From Plastoroseomonas arctica (GTDB lineage: Bacteria; Pseudomonadota; Alphaproteobacteria; Acetobacterales; Acetobacteraceae), in assembly GCF_018128965.1 (NCBI RefSeq), contig NZ_JAAEDH010000032.1:1-32743 (forward strand): DNA of 32,743 bases. Reading direction: 5' to 3'. A model generated the notes under the pieces. It saw nothing but the letters and a program-made list of their open reading frames with translations. It was not told where the DNA came from and did not search any database. The position numbers were made by a program, and so were the translations under genes. Positions within the stretch are counted from its first letter, which is position 1. Each line of letters opens with the position of its first letter. Positions 16,989 through 25,779 of the stretch are shown piece after piece.

Positions 16989-17993
16989 TCAACCTCGGCT
17001 CAGCCGCAGCCCGGCCTGCGCCACGATCGCGCGGAACTTCTCCAGCTCCGCGGCGATGAAGGCGCGGGTGCTGTCGGGCGTGCTCGGCGCCCCGGCATCG
17101 ACGCCGGCCAGGGCCAGGCGCTCGCGCAGCACCGGCTCGCGCAGCGCGGCGTTGGTCGCGCGGCTGAGGATGTCGACCACGCCGCGCGGGATCCCCGCCG
17201 GGCCCATCAGCACGTTCCAGGTGCCGAAATCGAAGCCGTCGAGGCCCATCTCAGCGAGCGTCGGCAATTCGGGAAACAGCGGGCTGCGGGCGAGCGACGT
17301 CACGGCCAGCCCGCGCGTGCGGCCCTCGCGCAGGTTCATCGCCGTGGAAGCCAGCACCTCGAAGCTGTAGGCGACCTCACCCTTGGCGAGGGCCTCGGTC
17401 ACCGCGGAGCCGCCGCGATAGGGGATGTGCTCGCCGCGCAATCCTCCCAGGCGCAGGCCCATGTATTCGCCGGCCAGGTGCCCGATGCCGCCCGCGCCCG
17501 AGGTCGCCCAGGGAAGCTCGCCCGGCCGCGCGCGGATCGCGGCGACCAGCCCGGCGAAATCGCGGTAGGGCGAATTGCCCGGCACCATCACCACCAGCGG
17601 CCCGGAGCCGATCATCGCGATGGCGGTGAAATCGGCCAGCGGATCGTAGCGCGTGCTCTCCGGCAGGGCGGCGGGGTTGGTCCCGTGCGAGGACGCCGTG
17701 GCGGTCAGCAGCGCATAGCCGTCGGCCGGCTGCCGGCGCACATACTCCGCGCCGATCGAGCCGCCGGCGCCGCCGCGATTTTCGATGATGATGCGGCCGT
17801 CGCGCCCCAGCAGCGGGTTCATCCGGTCGGCCAGCAGGCGCGAGGCGATGTCGGCTGACCCGCCGGCGAGGAAGGGCACGGTCAGCGCGATCGGGCGCAC
17901 GGGATAGGTCGCCTCCTGCGCCGCCACCCCGCCGCTGCGCCCGGCGGACAAGGCCACGCCCGCCGCCATCAGCCCACGCCGCGACACACCCAT
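16989..17993 (-). CDS. Tripartite tricarboxylate transporter (Bug family) substrate-binding protein
   Basis: A 334-residue periplasmic receptor of the Bug/TctC family, which bind carboxylates, amino acids or aromatic acids. A signal peptide with paired Arg (SRRGLMAAGVALSAG) suggests Tat export. Family segments are clear: YPVRPIALTVPFLAGGSADI, ENRGGAGGSIGAEYVRRQPADGYAL, GLVAAIRARPGELPWATSGAGGIGHL, and VPYRGG-like HIPYRGGSAVTEAL. The ATG at 17993 has GGGGGAGG eight bases upstream. No TctA or TctB membrane genes are present, so this is an orphan receptor, a common situation in beta- and alphaproteobacteria. Confidence 0.92.
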   Translation of the reverse strand: MGVSRRGLMAAGVALSAGRSGGVAAQEATYPVRPIALTVPFLAGGSADIASRLLADRMNPLLGRDGRIIIENRGGAGGSIGAEYVRRQPADGYALLTATASSHGTNPAALPESTRYDPLADFTAIAMIGSGPLVVMVPGNSPYRDFAGLVAAIRARPGELPWATSGAGGIGHLAGEYMGLRLGGLRGEHIPYRGGSAVTEALAKGEVAYSFEVLASTAMNLREGRTRGLAVTSLARSPLFPELPTLAEMGLDGFDFGTWNVLMGPAGIPRGVVDILSRATNAALREPVLRERLALAGVDAGAPSTPDSTRAFIAAELEKFRAIVAQAGLRLSRG

Positions 17994-18131
17994 GCACGCC
18001 TCCCCCAATGCTTCTGCGGGCTTTCTAGCGGGGTGCCGCCGCCGCGGCGAGGCCGGCTGGACGAAGCCCCGGCCCCCTGCCACTCTCGCGCCGCTTTCCA
18101 GGCGTCCCTTGAGGTGGAAAGGAGACCGCGC

Positions 18132-19094
18132 ATGCCGCCCAGCCTCCGCTTTGCCCGCCGGACCATCCTCGCCAGCCTCGCGCCGTTCGGCGCGGCGCTG
18201 GCGAGCAATCCCGAAACCGCCAGCCTGCTGGTGCCCGGGCCCGAGGCCGGCGCGCAGTTCCGCTGGCTGCTCCGCCTCGGTGCCGGGCTCGGCCGCGCGC
18301 TGCCGCAGGCGACCGCGCTGCGCGTGCTCGCGGTCGGCGGGCCGGATGGCGTCACCGCGGCCAACCGCTTCGCGACCGAAGCCATCCCCGACGGCCAGCA
18401 CCTGCTCGCCCTCGCCCCGGGGGCCGCCCAGGCCCGGCTGCTCGGCGACAGCCGTGCGAGGTACGACCCGGCGCCCTGGCTCGCGATCTGCGCGCTGGCG
18501 CAGCCCGCGGCCCTGGTCCTGCGCAGCGGCCTGCCGCGTGGCGCCGCCCTGCGCATGGCCATCGCGGGGCCCGACGCTCCCGGCGCGGCGGGGCTGCTCG
18601 CCCTCGATCTGCTCGGTATCCCGGCCACGCCGGTGATCGCGCCGGCGCCCGAGGCCGCGTATCGCGACGGCGCGGCCGATGCCTTCCTTGCCAGCGGGCC
18701 CAACCTCGCCGCCATGGCGCAGGGCCTGGGCGCGACGCTCGCCTTCGCGGCCGAGGCCGGTGCCAGCGGGCGCGACGCGGCGCTGCCCGAGACACCGACG
18801 CCGATGGAACTGCACCCCGAGATCACCGCGACGGCGCGCAGCGCGTTGCGCGCCGGGCTGGCCGCCTGCCGCCTGCGCGCCCTCGTCGTTCTGCCCTCGC
18901 TCACGCCGGCCGACACGCTCGCGGCCTTCCGCCACGCGGCGGGGCGCGCTGTGGAGGACGTGGTCGAAGACCAGCCGCGCCCGCTGCCCGCCGCCGAGGC
19001 CGTGCACCTCCAGGGCCAGCTCTGCCCTGGCCCCGAGGCGGCCGCCTATTACCGGGAATGGCTGCAGCGCCGGTTCAACTGGCGCGCCGCCTGA
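18132..19094 (+). CDS. Exported protein of unknown function, possibly a diverged solute-binding protein
   Basis: A 320-residue protein I do not recognise. The N-terminus MPPSLRFARRTILASLAPFGAALA looks like a Tat or Sec signal peptide (paired Arg followed by a hydrophobic run). The body is Ala/Leu-rich with several segments resembling a periplasmic binding fold (LRVLAVGGPDGVTAANRFATEAIPDGQHLLALAPG; a region near 265-285 with LTPADTLAAFRHAAG). It faces the Bug receptor across a 138-bp gap, and a distant relationship to that family is suggested by the layout of the first 110 residues, but conserved Bug motifs are absent. AAAGGAGA lies about 7 bases before the ATG. The gene ends 7 bp from the convergent AbrB-family gene. 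Confidence 0.6.
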   Translation: MPPSLRFARRTILASLAPFGAALASNPETASLLVPGPEAGAQFRWLLRLGAGLGRALPQATALRVLAVGGPDGVTAANRFATEAIPDGQHLLALAPGAAQARLLGDSRARYDPAPWLAICALAQPAALVLRSGLPRGAALRMAIAGPDAPGAAGLLALDLLGIPATPVIAPAPEAAYRDGAADAFLASGPNLAAMAQGLGATLAFAAEAGASGRDAALPETPTPMELHPEITATARSALRAGLAACRLRALVVLPSLTPADTLAAFRHAAGRAVEDVVEDQPRPLPAAEAVHLQGQLCPGPEAAAYYREWLQRRFNWRAA

Positions 19095-19101
19095 GCGCGG
19101 C

Positions 19102-20145
19102 CTAGCTGCGCCGCGACCACTCCACCGCGCGCCAGAGCGGCCCGACCGCGAGGTTGCACAGCAGCGTCCGCGTCAGGTGGAAGCCGAGGACCAGCGGCAC
19201 GGCGAGGTCGAGCGCCTTGGCCGTCACGGCCATCTCCGGCATCCCGCCCGGCGCCATGCCGAGCACGACGGCGGCGATCGGCAGCCCGGAGACCAGCGCG
19301 AGTGCGAGCGCGATCAGCGCCAGCAGCAGCGACAGCGCGACCGCGGACACCATCGAGGCGAGCGCGAGCCGCCGCGATCCCAGCACGAAATCCCGCGTCA
19401 GCTTCGCACCCAGCGTCGCGCCGAGTGCCACCTGCGCGGCGTCGACCAGCGGCAGCCAGACGCCGGACGGCAACCGCCCCGTCGCCGACAGCCCGATCGC
19501 CAGCAGGCAAGGCCCGAACATCCACGGATTGGCGAAGCCGGCGCGCTCCCCCGCCAGGGCGATCGCGGCACCCACGGCGGCAAGCCCGGCCAAGCCCGGC
19601 CACCACACCGGCGGGCGCGAGGCGGCGAAGGCGGCATCGGGCGGCAGGCCCGAGGCGAGCAGCGCGAGCAGCGGCGGGAACACCACCACCACCACGATCA
19701 GCCGCATGGTCTGCGACAGCGTCACCGGCGCGATGGACACGCCCGCCCGCGCGGCGAGGACCACCATCACCACGATCCCCCCCGGCACGCCCGCGAAGAA
19801 CGCGGTGCGCTCGTCCAGCCCGCCCATCCGCTTCAGGATCGGCCCCACCACGAGCCCCGCCACGATCGAGAGCAGCCCCGCGGCCAGGATGACCGGAAAC
19901 GCGCTCGCCACCGCGGCGATCACGGGTGCGGTGAAACTCTGACCGAGTGCCAGGCCGAGGACGAGCAGCGCCAGCGGCCGCGCGAGGCGCGGGATCTCGG
20001 GCGGGCGTTGCCAGGCGATGCAGGCGGTCGCCAGCATCGCGCCGATCATCCAGGCGAGCGGGACGTGCAGCAGGTGCGCGATGAAGCCGCCGGCCGCCGC
20101 GATCAGCAGCGCACCCGGGCCGGACAGGAGGGAGGGGATGTTCAC
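19102..20145 (-). CDS. AbrB-family (PF05145-type) integral membrane protein
   Basis: A 347-residue membrane protein with about ten hydrophobic segments in two similar halves, the duplication that defines this family (not the Bacillus AbrB DNA-binding regulator). The half-repeat signatures are GVPGGIVVMVVLAARAG in the first half and GMAPGGMPEMAVTAKAL in the second, each Gly-Gly followed by Met and Ala. Family members are putative transporters or regulators of ammonia or carboxylate transport; the substrate is not known. The start is uncertain: GTG at 20145 fits the membrane topology, GTG at 20175 would add ten residues. No Shine-Dalgarno is seen for either. Confidence 0.8.
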   Translation of the reverse strand: MNIPSLLSGPGALLIAAAGGFIAHLLHVPLAWMIGAMLATACIAWQRPPEIPRLARPLALLVLGLALGQSFTAPVIAAVASAFPVILAAGLLSIVAGLVVGPILKRMGGLDERTAFFAGVPGGIVVMVVLAARAGVSIAPVTLSQTMRLIVVVVVFPPLLALLASGLPPDAAFAASRPPVWWPGLAGLAAVGAAIALAGERAGFANPWMFGPCLLAIGLSATGRLPSGVWLPLVDAAQVALGATLGAKLTRDFVLGSRRLALASMVSAVALSLLLALIALALALVSGLPIAAVVLGMAPGGMPEMAVTAKALDLAVPLVLGFHLTRTLLCNLAVGPLWRAVEWSRRS

Positions 20146-20256
20146 TGCGCGGCAGTGTCGCGCGCGGGTCGGCACCCGTCAAAACAGGCCGCGCGATTCC
20201 TGCAGGATGGTTAACGGTTTGGCAAGGAACGGACCCGATAATGCGCAATCAGCACC

Positions 20257-20565
20257 ATGCCCCACGACATCACCCCCTGCGGCCCCGCCGCGACCGACCC
20301 GCTCCGCACCGTCACGCGCCCGCCCGCGCCGGCGGTCGAGGGCCATGCCGGCGCGGTGGTCGCGACAGCGGCCACGCCGAACCCGACGCTGCGCCTCGAC
20401 AGCGGGCTCGGCATGGTGGTGATCGAGTTCCGCAGCACCTCGGGCGAGGTCGTGGCCTCGCTGCCGACGCCGCGCGAGATCGCGGCCTATCGCGTCGCCG
20501 CGCTCACCCATGCGCCGGGGCCGGATGATTCGCCCGAGGAGCAGCCCACCGCCCACCGGCTGTAG
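20257..20565 (+). CDS. FlaG-like small flagellar protein
   Basis: A 102-residue protein. After a Pro/Ala-rich, probably disordered first 45 residues, the segment RLDSGLGMVVIEFRSTSGEVVASLPTPREIAAYR matches the FlaG pattern (a strand, then a strand ending in a turn with Gly-Glu-Val and a conserved Pro before a helix). FlaG proteins affect filament length or flagellin handling in other bacteria. It converges on the DUF1217 flagellar gene with 12 bp between stops, which supports a flagellar role. The ATG at 20257 has no obvious Shine-Dalgarno. The family call is by pattern only. Confidence 0.55.
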   Translation: MPHDITPCGPAATDPLRTVTRPPAPAVEGHAGAVVATAATPNPTLRLDSGLGMVVIEFRSTSGEVVASLPTPREIAAYRVAALTHAPGPDDSPEEQPTAHRL

Positions 20566-20577
20566 CCGCGCCGGCGC

Positions 20578-21304
20578 TCAGGCGAAGAGGCTGAGCGGGT
20601 AGCTGGTCGTGGATGTGCCGGTGCCGTCGCGGTTGGCGTTGGTCAGATAGCGTTCGATCAGCCGCTCCACCTTCTGCGGGTCGCGCAGGTCGGTGATCGG
20701 CAGGCGCCTGGCCACCGCGCGGGACTGCGCCTCCACGCTCTGCAACGCGAGTTCGTCGGGCAGTCCCAGCGCGCCGGTGACCACACGGCGCAGCACCGCA
20801 TTGCCGAGCAGGCCATAGGTCGAGGTGACGTTGGCCGAGACCTGCTTGAAGTAGAGCGCGTCGGAAATGCCCGCCGTCGTCTCGTCCAGCCCCTGGCGCC
20901 ATTGCAGGCTGCGCAGCGCCTTGTCGAAGCGGGCAAGGTTCGCGGGGTCGCGCAGCGCGGCGATGCCCTGGCCCTTGAGGTTGAGCGACGTCACCGCGTC
21001 CTTCCACCGCGCGTCAGACAGCTGGTTGAGCAGGCTCTTCGGGTCGGCCGGATCGGCGGCGAGGGCTCGGCGCGCCAGGCCGGGGAATTCGAGCTGGTCC
21101 CCGAGGCCCATCGCCGGCAACAGAACGGCGAGCACGCGCGGATCCTTCAGCGCGGCGTCGAGGTCCTTGGCCTTGGCGACGGCGGCTTGGAAATCCTTGA
21201 GCTTGCGCTGGATCTGCGGGTCCTTGGCGAGGCGGTCCAGCGCGCGCGCCTCGACCTTCGGATCCGCGGCCTGGCGATAGACGGGGATGGCGCCGGCGAG
21301 CGAC
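20578..21304 (-). CDS. DUF1217-family flagellar protein
   Basis: A protein of about 241 residues with a GTG start at 21304-21306. DUF1217 proteins occur in alphaproteobacterial flagellar clusters; their exact role is not established. Recognisable features are the Ala/Lys/Leu-rich helical first half, the central GISDALYFKQVSANVTSTYGLLGNAVLRRVV segment, and a C-terminal region resembling LIERYLTNANRDG. It begins 4 bp after flaF, so the two are probably coupled. It ends 12 bp from the convergent FlaG-like gene. Confidence 0.75.
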
Positions 21305-21310
21305 ACGGGA

Positions 21311-21658
21311 TCAGCCAGCCCCGCCGAGGCCGGCCGCGACCTGCTCGTTCACGTCGATCAGGAAGCCGAGATCGGGCGCGGCGAGATCCATCTCCCGCCG
21401 CACCGCGCGACCGAGGGAGACGAGGTCGGCGCGCAGCCGCTCGGGCAGCGCATTGCCCGGATGGCCCGCGGCCGATTCCACCGCGAGCCACAGCCGGCGA
21501 TTATCGGCGATGGCGCGAACCCGGCGCATGTCGTCCTCCGCGACACCCGCCGCGGCGCGGAGCGAGCCCGTGACGCGGCGGAACACATCCGCCTCCTGCA
21601 CACGCGGATCCATCGCCGCGCGGGTCGCGCCATAGGCACGCATTGCCATCGTGCTCAC
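21311..21658 (-). CDS. flaF: Flagellar biosynthesis regulator FlaF
   Basis: A 115-residue helical protein. In Caulobacter FlaF is needed for flagellin secretion or synthesis and works against FlbT. The N-terminal AMRAYGATRAAMDPR and the helical segment with RRLWLAVESAAGHPGNALPERLRADLVSLGRAV are typical. The GTG at 21656-21658 overlaps the flbT stop as GTGA, which implies translational coupling; an ATG at 21649 is the alternative start. It is placed between flbT and DUF1217 in the order seen in other alphaproteobacteria. Confidence 0.88.
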   Translation of the reverse strand: MSTMAMRAYGATRAAMDPRVQEADVFRRVTGSLRAAAGVAEDDMRRVRAIADNRRLWLAVESAAGHPGNALPERLRADLVSLGRAVRREMDLAAPDLGFLIDVNEQVAAGLGGAG

Positions 21659-22086
21659 GCGTCGGCCTCGTCGCCGGCGATGGCGACGGCGGGGGTGAGG
21701 CCGAGGGCCACATCCTCGTGGCGCATCACCCGGCGCACCAGCTTCAGCGCCTGGTAGCATTCGTCGCTTTCGGCCGCGGCCAGCGCGCGGTCCAGCAGGT
21801 CGCGCGCGAGGACCGAGGTGGTGGCTTCCTGGAAGGCGGCGATCAGCGGGCGGGCGGCGACGAAGCCCTGCTCGCGCTCGGTCTCCTCGCCGATATAGGC
21901 GGTCTGCAGCGCGAAATAGATGCGCCGCGCGGGGGTGTTCGCGGCCTCGGGCGTCATCAGCTGCTTGCCGAACAGGAACCGCGCCTTGGCGGTCAGCTCG
22001 ATGCGCGTTCGGTTGCGGAAGCGGATGGGGGCGCCGTTGACGACCATCAGGTCGCCCTGGCGTAGTTCGAGCACGAGCGTCGACAT
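21655..22086 (-). CDS. flbT: Flagellin synthesis repressor FlbT
   Basis: A 143-residue protein. In Caulobacter FlbT binds the 5' untranslated region of flagellin mRNA and shortens its life when filament assembly is blocked. Conserved features are LVLELRQGDLMVVNGAPIRFRNRTRIELTAKARFLFGKQLM and a helical C-terminal part. It follows fliC by 89 bp that contain a strong stem-loop, and its stop overlaps flaF. Control of fliC by FlbT is expected from family knowledge but no binding site was identified. Confidence 0.92.
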   Translation of the reverse strand: MSTLVLELRQGDLMVVNGAPIRFRNRTRIELTAKARFLFGKQLMTPEAANTPARRIYFALQTAYIGEETEREQGFVAARPLIAAFQEATTSVLARDLLDRALAAAESDECYQALKLVRRVMRHEDVALGLTPAVAIAGDEADA

Positions 22087-22134
22087 GGTGGCTCCGTTGA
22101 TGGGGCTGGGCGAGACGGCAATCCCGGCGGTCGT

Positions 22135-22166
22135 GACGGCGGCGCGCGTTGCGGCGCGCCGCCGTC
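22135..22166 (-). terminator. Stem-loop after fliC
   Basis: A 12-bp perfect stem (22135-22146 with 22155-22166, GACGGCGGCGCG and its complement) and an 8-nt loop lie 10 bases after the fliC stop. No T-run follows. It should stabilise or terminate most fliC message and let less transcript reach flbT-flaF. Confidence 0.65.
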
Positions 22167-22175
22167 CACCAGCCC

Positions 22176-23003
22176 TTAGCGGAACAGGCTGAGCAGGGCC
22201 TGCGGCGCCTGGTTCGCGATCGACAAGGCCTGCGTGCCCAGCTGCTGGCGGATCTGGAGCGCCTGCAGCTTGGCCGATTCCTTGGCGAGATCGGCATCGA
22301 TCAGCGCACCCATGCCCTCGTTCAGCGCATCGACCTTCTCGCTGTTGTAGGAGAGCTGCTGGTCGATGTACTTGTTGTTGCTGCCGAAGGTGTTCAGCGC
22401 ATTGCCGATCGCATTCATGATCGTGCTGAAATCGCCACCATCGGCGAGTGCGGCCTGCGCCGCGGCCGCATCGGTCGGCGCCGTCGCGGCGACGAGCAGG
22501 GTGCCGGCACCATCGACCGAGGTGATGGTGTATGTGGTGCCGGTCTCGTTCCGCGTCGCCGAGAACGACGCCGCGTTCGTGATGTCGAGCAGGTTCTGGC
22601 CGTTGTAGGTCGCGTCCTCGACGAAGTCCTCGAGCTGGCCGCGCATCTCGGTGTACTGCGCTTCATACTGCGCGCGCTGGGTCGCGTTCAGCGTGTCGTC
22701 GGCCAGGCGCACCAGCGTGGTGCGGATATTCGCCATCGCGTCCGACATCTTGGTCAGGCCCGAGAGCGCGGTGCCGAGGATGCCCTTGGAGTTGCCCAGC
22801 TGCTCGTTGGCGGCGGTCAGGCCGGCGATATCCGTGCGGATCGTCTGGGCGACGGCGAAAGCGGCGCCGTCATCCTTCGCGTCGGCGACGCGGAAGCCCG
22901 TGGAGACGCGCTTCTGGGTCATCGCCAGGGCTTCGCTGGTGCGGTTGAGGGACTGCAGGGCCACCATGGCCGAGCTGTTGGTGTTGACCGAGTTGAGAGA
23001 CAT
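22176..23003 (-). CDS. fliC: Flagellin
   Basis: A 275-residue flagellin, short because the outer D2/D3 domains are absent. The N-terminal D0/D1 helices begin MSLNSVNTNSSAMVALQSLNRT and continue RVSTGFRVADAKDDGAAFAVAQTIR. The C-terminal D0 ends with LQALQIRQQLGTQALSIANQAPQALLSLFR. The middle region (about 120-185) is the variable part. This is the only flagellin in the window. The ATG is preceded by AAGGGGAAG. A 133-bp gap separates it from flgL and carries a 13-bp palindrome around GCAAAATGC, which may be regulatory. It lies just upstream of flbT and flaF, the expected regulators. Confidence 0.96.
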   Translation of the reverse strand: MSLNSVNTNSSAMVALQSLNRTSEALAMTQKRVSTGFRVADAKDDGAAFAVAQTIRTDIAGLTAANEQLGNSKGILGTALSGLTKMSDAMANIRTTLVRLADDTLNATQRAQYEAQYTEMRGQLEDFVEDATYNGQNLLDITNAASFSATRNETGTTYTITSVDGAGTLLVAATAPTDAAAAQAALADGGDFSTIMNAIGNALNTFGSNNKYIDQQLSYNSEKVDALNEGMGALIDADLAKESAKLQALQIRQQLGTQALSIANQAPQALLSLFR

Positions 23004-23065
23004 TGGGGTCTTCCCCTTGATTACGACGAGCCGGGCATCAGGGCGCGGACAGGCCAGGTTGTGTT

Positions 23066-23078
23066 CCGCATTTTGCGG
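23066..23078. promoter_or_regulatory. Palindrome CCGCATTTTGCGG upstream of fliC
   Basis: A perfect 5-bp inverted repeat with a 3-bp centre lies 63 bases upstream of the fliC ATG. A near-identical palindrome is found upstream of flgK. I take it to be a flagellar regulator site; no promoter consensus matched convincingly nearby. Confidence 0.45.
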
Positions 23079-23100
23079 TATTCCGTCATTCTACGCGGCG

Positions 23101-23116
23101 AGGGTTAACCAACCCT
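23101..23116 (-). terminator. Weak stem-loop after flgL
   Basis: AGGGTT at 23101-23106 pairs with AACCCT at 23111-23116 across a 4-nt loop, 20 bases after the flgL stop. The stem is short and without a T-run. Confidence 0.3.
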
Positions 23117-23136
23117 CTACCCACTGCCCCGACACG

Positions 23137-24198
23137 TCAGAGGAAGCGCGACAGCGTGAGTTGCGAGGCCATCGAGATCGCCTTGTAGGAGGCCTCGAGC
23201 TGCGCCTGGGTCGCCTGCATGCGGGTGATCACGTCCGCCATGTCGACATCCTCGATGTCGGCGAGCTGGGTCTTGAGGATGGTCGTCACGCTGGCATGGT
23301 CGGTACGCATGCCCTCGAGCCGGGCCTCGGCGACACCCAGCGCGCCCTGCTCCTGGCCGATGCCGGCACTCGCGGCGCGCAGCCCGGCGCGCAGGCTCAC
23401 CATCAGGGTGTCGAAGGGCGCGCCCTGGGCCAGCTGGTCGGGGCCGAGGGCGGCGAGCGTGGACAGGCCGCGCAGCAGGTCGCGCGCCCAGGACCCGGTG
23501 GTCTCGCCCACGCTGGTCGCGCCGCCATTGCGGTTGGCGAACAGCCCGACCGAGACGCGCTGGCCATCGGCGCCGGGCACGCTGGCCCGCGCATCGGCCA
23601 GGCCGCGCGCCGGATCCGAGGCGTAGTCGGAGAACGGCGGCACGCCCGACGCGTCGGAGCTTGCCGCGGCACCAGTCGCGGCCCAGACGGTGGCGGCGTC
23701 GCTGCCGCCGAGCGACTGCACCGCGACGGTCACCTGCTGCACCATGCCGCTGCCGCCGATGGACCCCGCCGCCGGGATCGGCGGACGCGTCGCATCGCGG
23801 CCGCCGAAGACATAGACGCCGCCATACTGGGTGTTCAGCAATTCCGCCGCCTGCGAGAGGGCGAGCTTCGCCTCGTTGGCGGCCGCGACCACGCCATCGG
23901 GGTTCGCCGTGCTCGCGGATTGCGCGAGCGAGAAGGCGCGGTTCGCGATGTCGTAGAGCGCCTGCAGGCTGGTCTGCGCGACCGCGGTCTGGCCGAGCGT
24001 GCGGTCGATCACCGTCGTGTAGGCGGCCCGCCGCGCGATCTCGCCGCGCAGGTCTATGGCGCGCGGCACGTTGGGCGCGATGTCGCCCAGCGCCGGCCCC
24101 TTGCGACCATCGGAAACCTGGCGGGAGAGCGTCTCGAGCCGGGTGCGCAGCAGGGCCGCGCCGAGGTCGAGCCGGGAGAGAGCGGAAAATCCTGTCAT
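23137..24198 (-). CDS. flgL: Flagellar hook-filament junction protein FlgL
   Basis: A 353-residue hook-associated protein (HAP3) that joins hook-associated FlgK to the filament. The N-terminal helix (FSALSRLDLGAALLRTRLETLSRQVSDGRK) and C-terminal helix (MADVITRMQATQAQLEASYKAISMASQLTLSRFL) are flagellin-like D0/D1 elements, and GGVYVFGGRD is a common FlgL motif. The ATG is at 24196-24198, one base after the flgK stop, so the two are coupled. The order flgK-flgL-fliC fits the assembly sequence. Confidence 0.93.
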   Translation of the reverse strand: MTGFSALSRLDLGAALLRTRLETLSRQVSDGRKGPALGDIAPNVPRAIDLRGEIARRAAYTTVIDRTLGQTAVAQTSLQALYDIANRAFSLAQSASTANPDGVVAAANEAKLALSQAAELLNTQYGGVYVFGGRDATRPPIPAAGSIGGSGMVQQVTVAVQSLGGSDAATVWAATGAAASSDASGVPPFSDYASDPARGLADARASVPGADGQRVSVGLFANRNGGATSVGETTGSWARDLLRGLSTLAALGPDQLAQGAPFDTLMVSLRAGLRAASAGIGQEQGALGVAEARLEGMRTDHASVTTILKTQLADIEDVDMADVITRMQATQAQLEASYKAISMASQLTLSRFL

Positions 24199-24199
24199 A

Positions 24200-25729
24200 T
24201 CACCGCACCGCCTGCATCAGGGCATCCCACATCGCCTGCACCGTGCTCATCACCCGCGCATTGGCGGCGTAGGCATTCTGCAGCGTCACCATCAGCGACA
24301 GCTCGCGGTCCACATCGACGCCGGAGCGTTCCGCGAAGCGGCTGGCGAGGCCGTCGGCGAGCAGCTTCGCGTCGTCGACCGCCACACTCGCGGCGCCACG
24401 CTCGCCGGTCTGGCTCGCGCTCACCTGGGCGGCGTAGTCGGCGATGGAACCGGGAGCGAGGAAGGGCGAGGCCAGCGTGCCGTCCGGCCCCAGCCCCGTC
24501 GTCGCGATCGGCGCCCAGGCGACGCCCACCTGCGCCTCGCTGCCGAAGGTGTTGCCGAGGATGCGGTCGATCAGCGTGGTGAAGCCGGCCGGGCCATCGG
24601 CCGGGTTGGGCGTGAAGTCGGCCGCTCCCAGCGGCGAGCCGGCGATCGCCTGGCTGCCGTCGCGCAGCAGTCGCGGTGCCTCGGCGATGGCGGGGTTCAC
24701 CCGGAACGCCGCCGCGAAGCCCTGGACCGGGCTGCCGGCATAGGGCTGCGTCGGGTCGGGCACCGTGCCGTCGCCGCCGGTGAACAGCGTCAGCCCCTGC
24801 GCATCGAACCGCGCGGCGAGGGTGGCCGCCGCGACATCGAGCTCGGCCGCGTAGCGCGGCAGGGTGGTGTCGCGCAGCGCGATGAACGCGCCCAGGCGCC
24901 CGCCCTTCACCCGTGCCGTGATGTCGTTGCCGTAGAGCGTGACCGCGGGGATGGTGCCGCCGAGACCGTAGTAGGATCCATCGCCGAGCAGCGCCGGCGA
25001 CGTCGCGAAGGCCGCGCCCTGGGCCGGTATGGACAGCCACTGGCCGCCCTCGGTCACCAGCGAGATGCCGCCATCCTCGGTGGCGAGCGCGCGGACCGGC
25101 AGGTTCTCGGACAGCGAGGCGAGGATGGCATCGCGCTGGTCCTCGAGGTTGGCGGTGCTGATGCCGATGATGCGGCCCTGGCGGATCTGGTCGGTGACGG
25201 TGCCGATGCGCGCGATGTCGCGGTTGATGTCGGCAACCGCCTTGGCCACGCCGTCCTGGCTGCGCTGGCGCGCCGCAGTCACCGCGCCATAGGCGGCGCG
25301 GATACGGTCCACCACGGCATCGGCCGCGACCATCACGTCGCCCTGCCAGCTCGGCGTCGCGGGGTCGGCGCGCAGCGCGATGAAGCTGGTGCGCAGCGCG
25401 GCGACGCGGTCACCCAGGCTGTCGGCCTGCCCGGTCTGGCCATGCGCATCCTCGACGGCGCGCAGGATATCCTCGCGCGCCGTGGCGGCCGCGAGGGTGC
25501 CGCCCGCCTTGTTGATCTGCGCCACGAGCGCGGCATCGACATCGCGCGCGGCGAGCCCGATGCGGACGCCGATCCCCTGCCCCGCCACCGCCGAGGAGAG
25601 CGAGGCCAGCGTCTTGCGCGTGTACCCGGCGGTCGAGGCATTGGCGACATTGTCCGCCGCCACCGCCAGCGCGCGCTGGGTGTAGGCGAGGCCGGATTGC
25701 GAAATCGCGAGGGCGGCACCGAGGGACAT
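24200..25729 (-). CDS. flgK: Flagellar hook-associated protein FlgK
   Basis: A 509-residue HAP1 that sits at the hook tip. The N-terminal rod/hook motif is ALAISQSGLAYTQRALAVAADNVANASTAGYTRK, and the C-terminal motif is ELSLMVTLQNAYAANARVMSTVQAMWDALMQAVR. The start is the ATG at 25729 (MSLGAALAIS); the upstream ATG seven codons earlier has a weaker context. TGGAGCC precedes it. The 249-bp upstream gap holds the GCAAAATGC palindrome and the second intergenic repeat copy. Confidence 0.95.
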   Translation of the reverse strand: MSLGAALAISQSGLAYTQRALAVAADNVANASTAGYTRKTLASLSSAVAGQGIGVRIGLAARDVDAALVAQINKAGGTLAAATAREDILRAVEDAHGQTGQADSLGDRVAALRTSFIALRADPATPSWQGDVMVAADAVVDRIRAAYGAVTAARQRSQDGVAKAVADINRDIARIGTVTDQIRQGRIIGISTANLEDQRDAILASLSENLPVRALATEDGGISLVTEGGQWLSIPAQGAAFATSPALLGDGSYYGLGGTIPAVTLYGNDITARVKGGRLGAFIALRDTTLPRYAAELDVAAATLAARFDAQGLTLFTGGDGTVPDPTQPYAGSPVQGFAAAFRVNPAIAEAPRLLRDGSQAIAGSPLGAADFTPNPADGPAGFTTLIDRILGNTFGSEAQVGVAWAPIATTGLGPDGTLASPFLAPGSIADYAAQVSASQTGERGAASVAVDDAKLLADGLASRFAERSGVDVDRELSLMVTLQNAYAANARVMSTVQAMWDALMQAVR

Positions 25730-25779
25730 GACAGGCTCCAGCGTGCGCACCGAATGGTGAAGGTGCGGCTAACAGAGGG

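Noticed and set aside
20211-20230. A possible sigma-54 promoter before the FlaG-like gene
   Set aside because: The GG and GC elements are 11 bases apart instead of 10, and the flanks match poorly.
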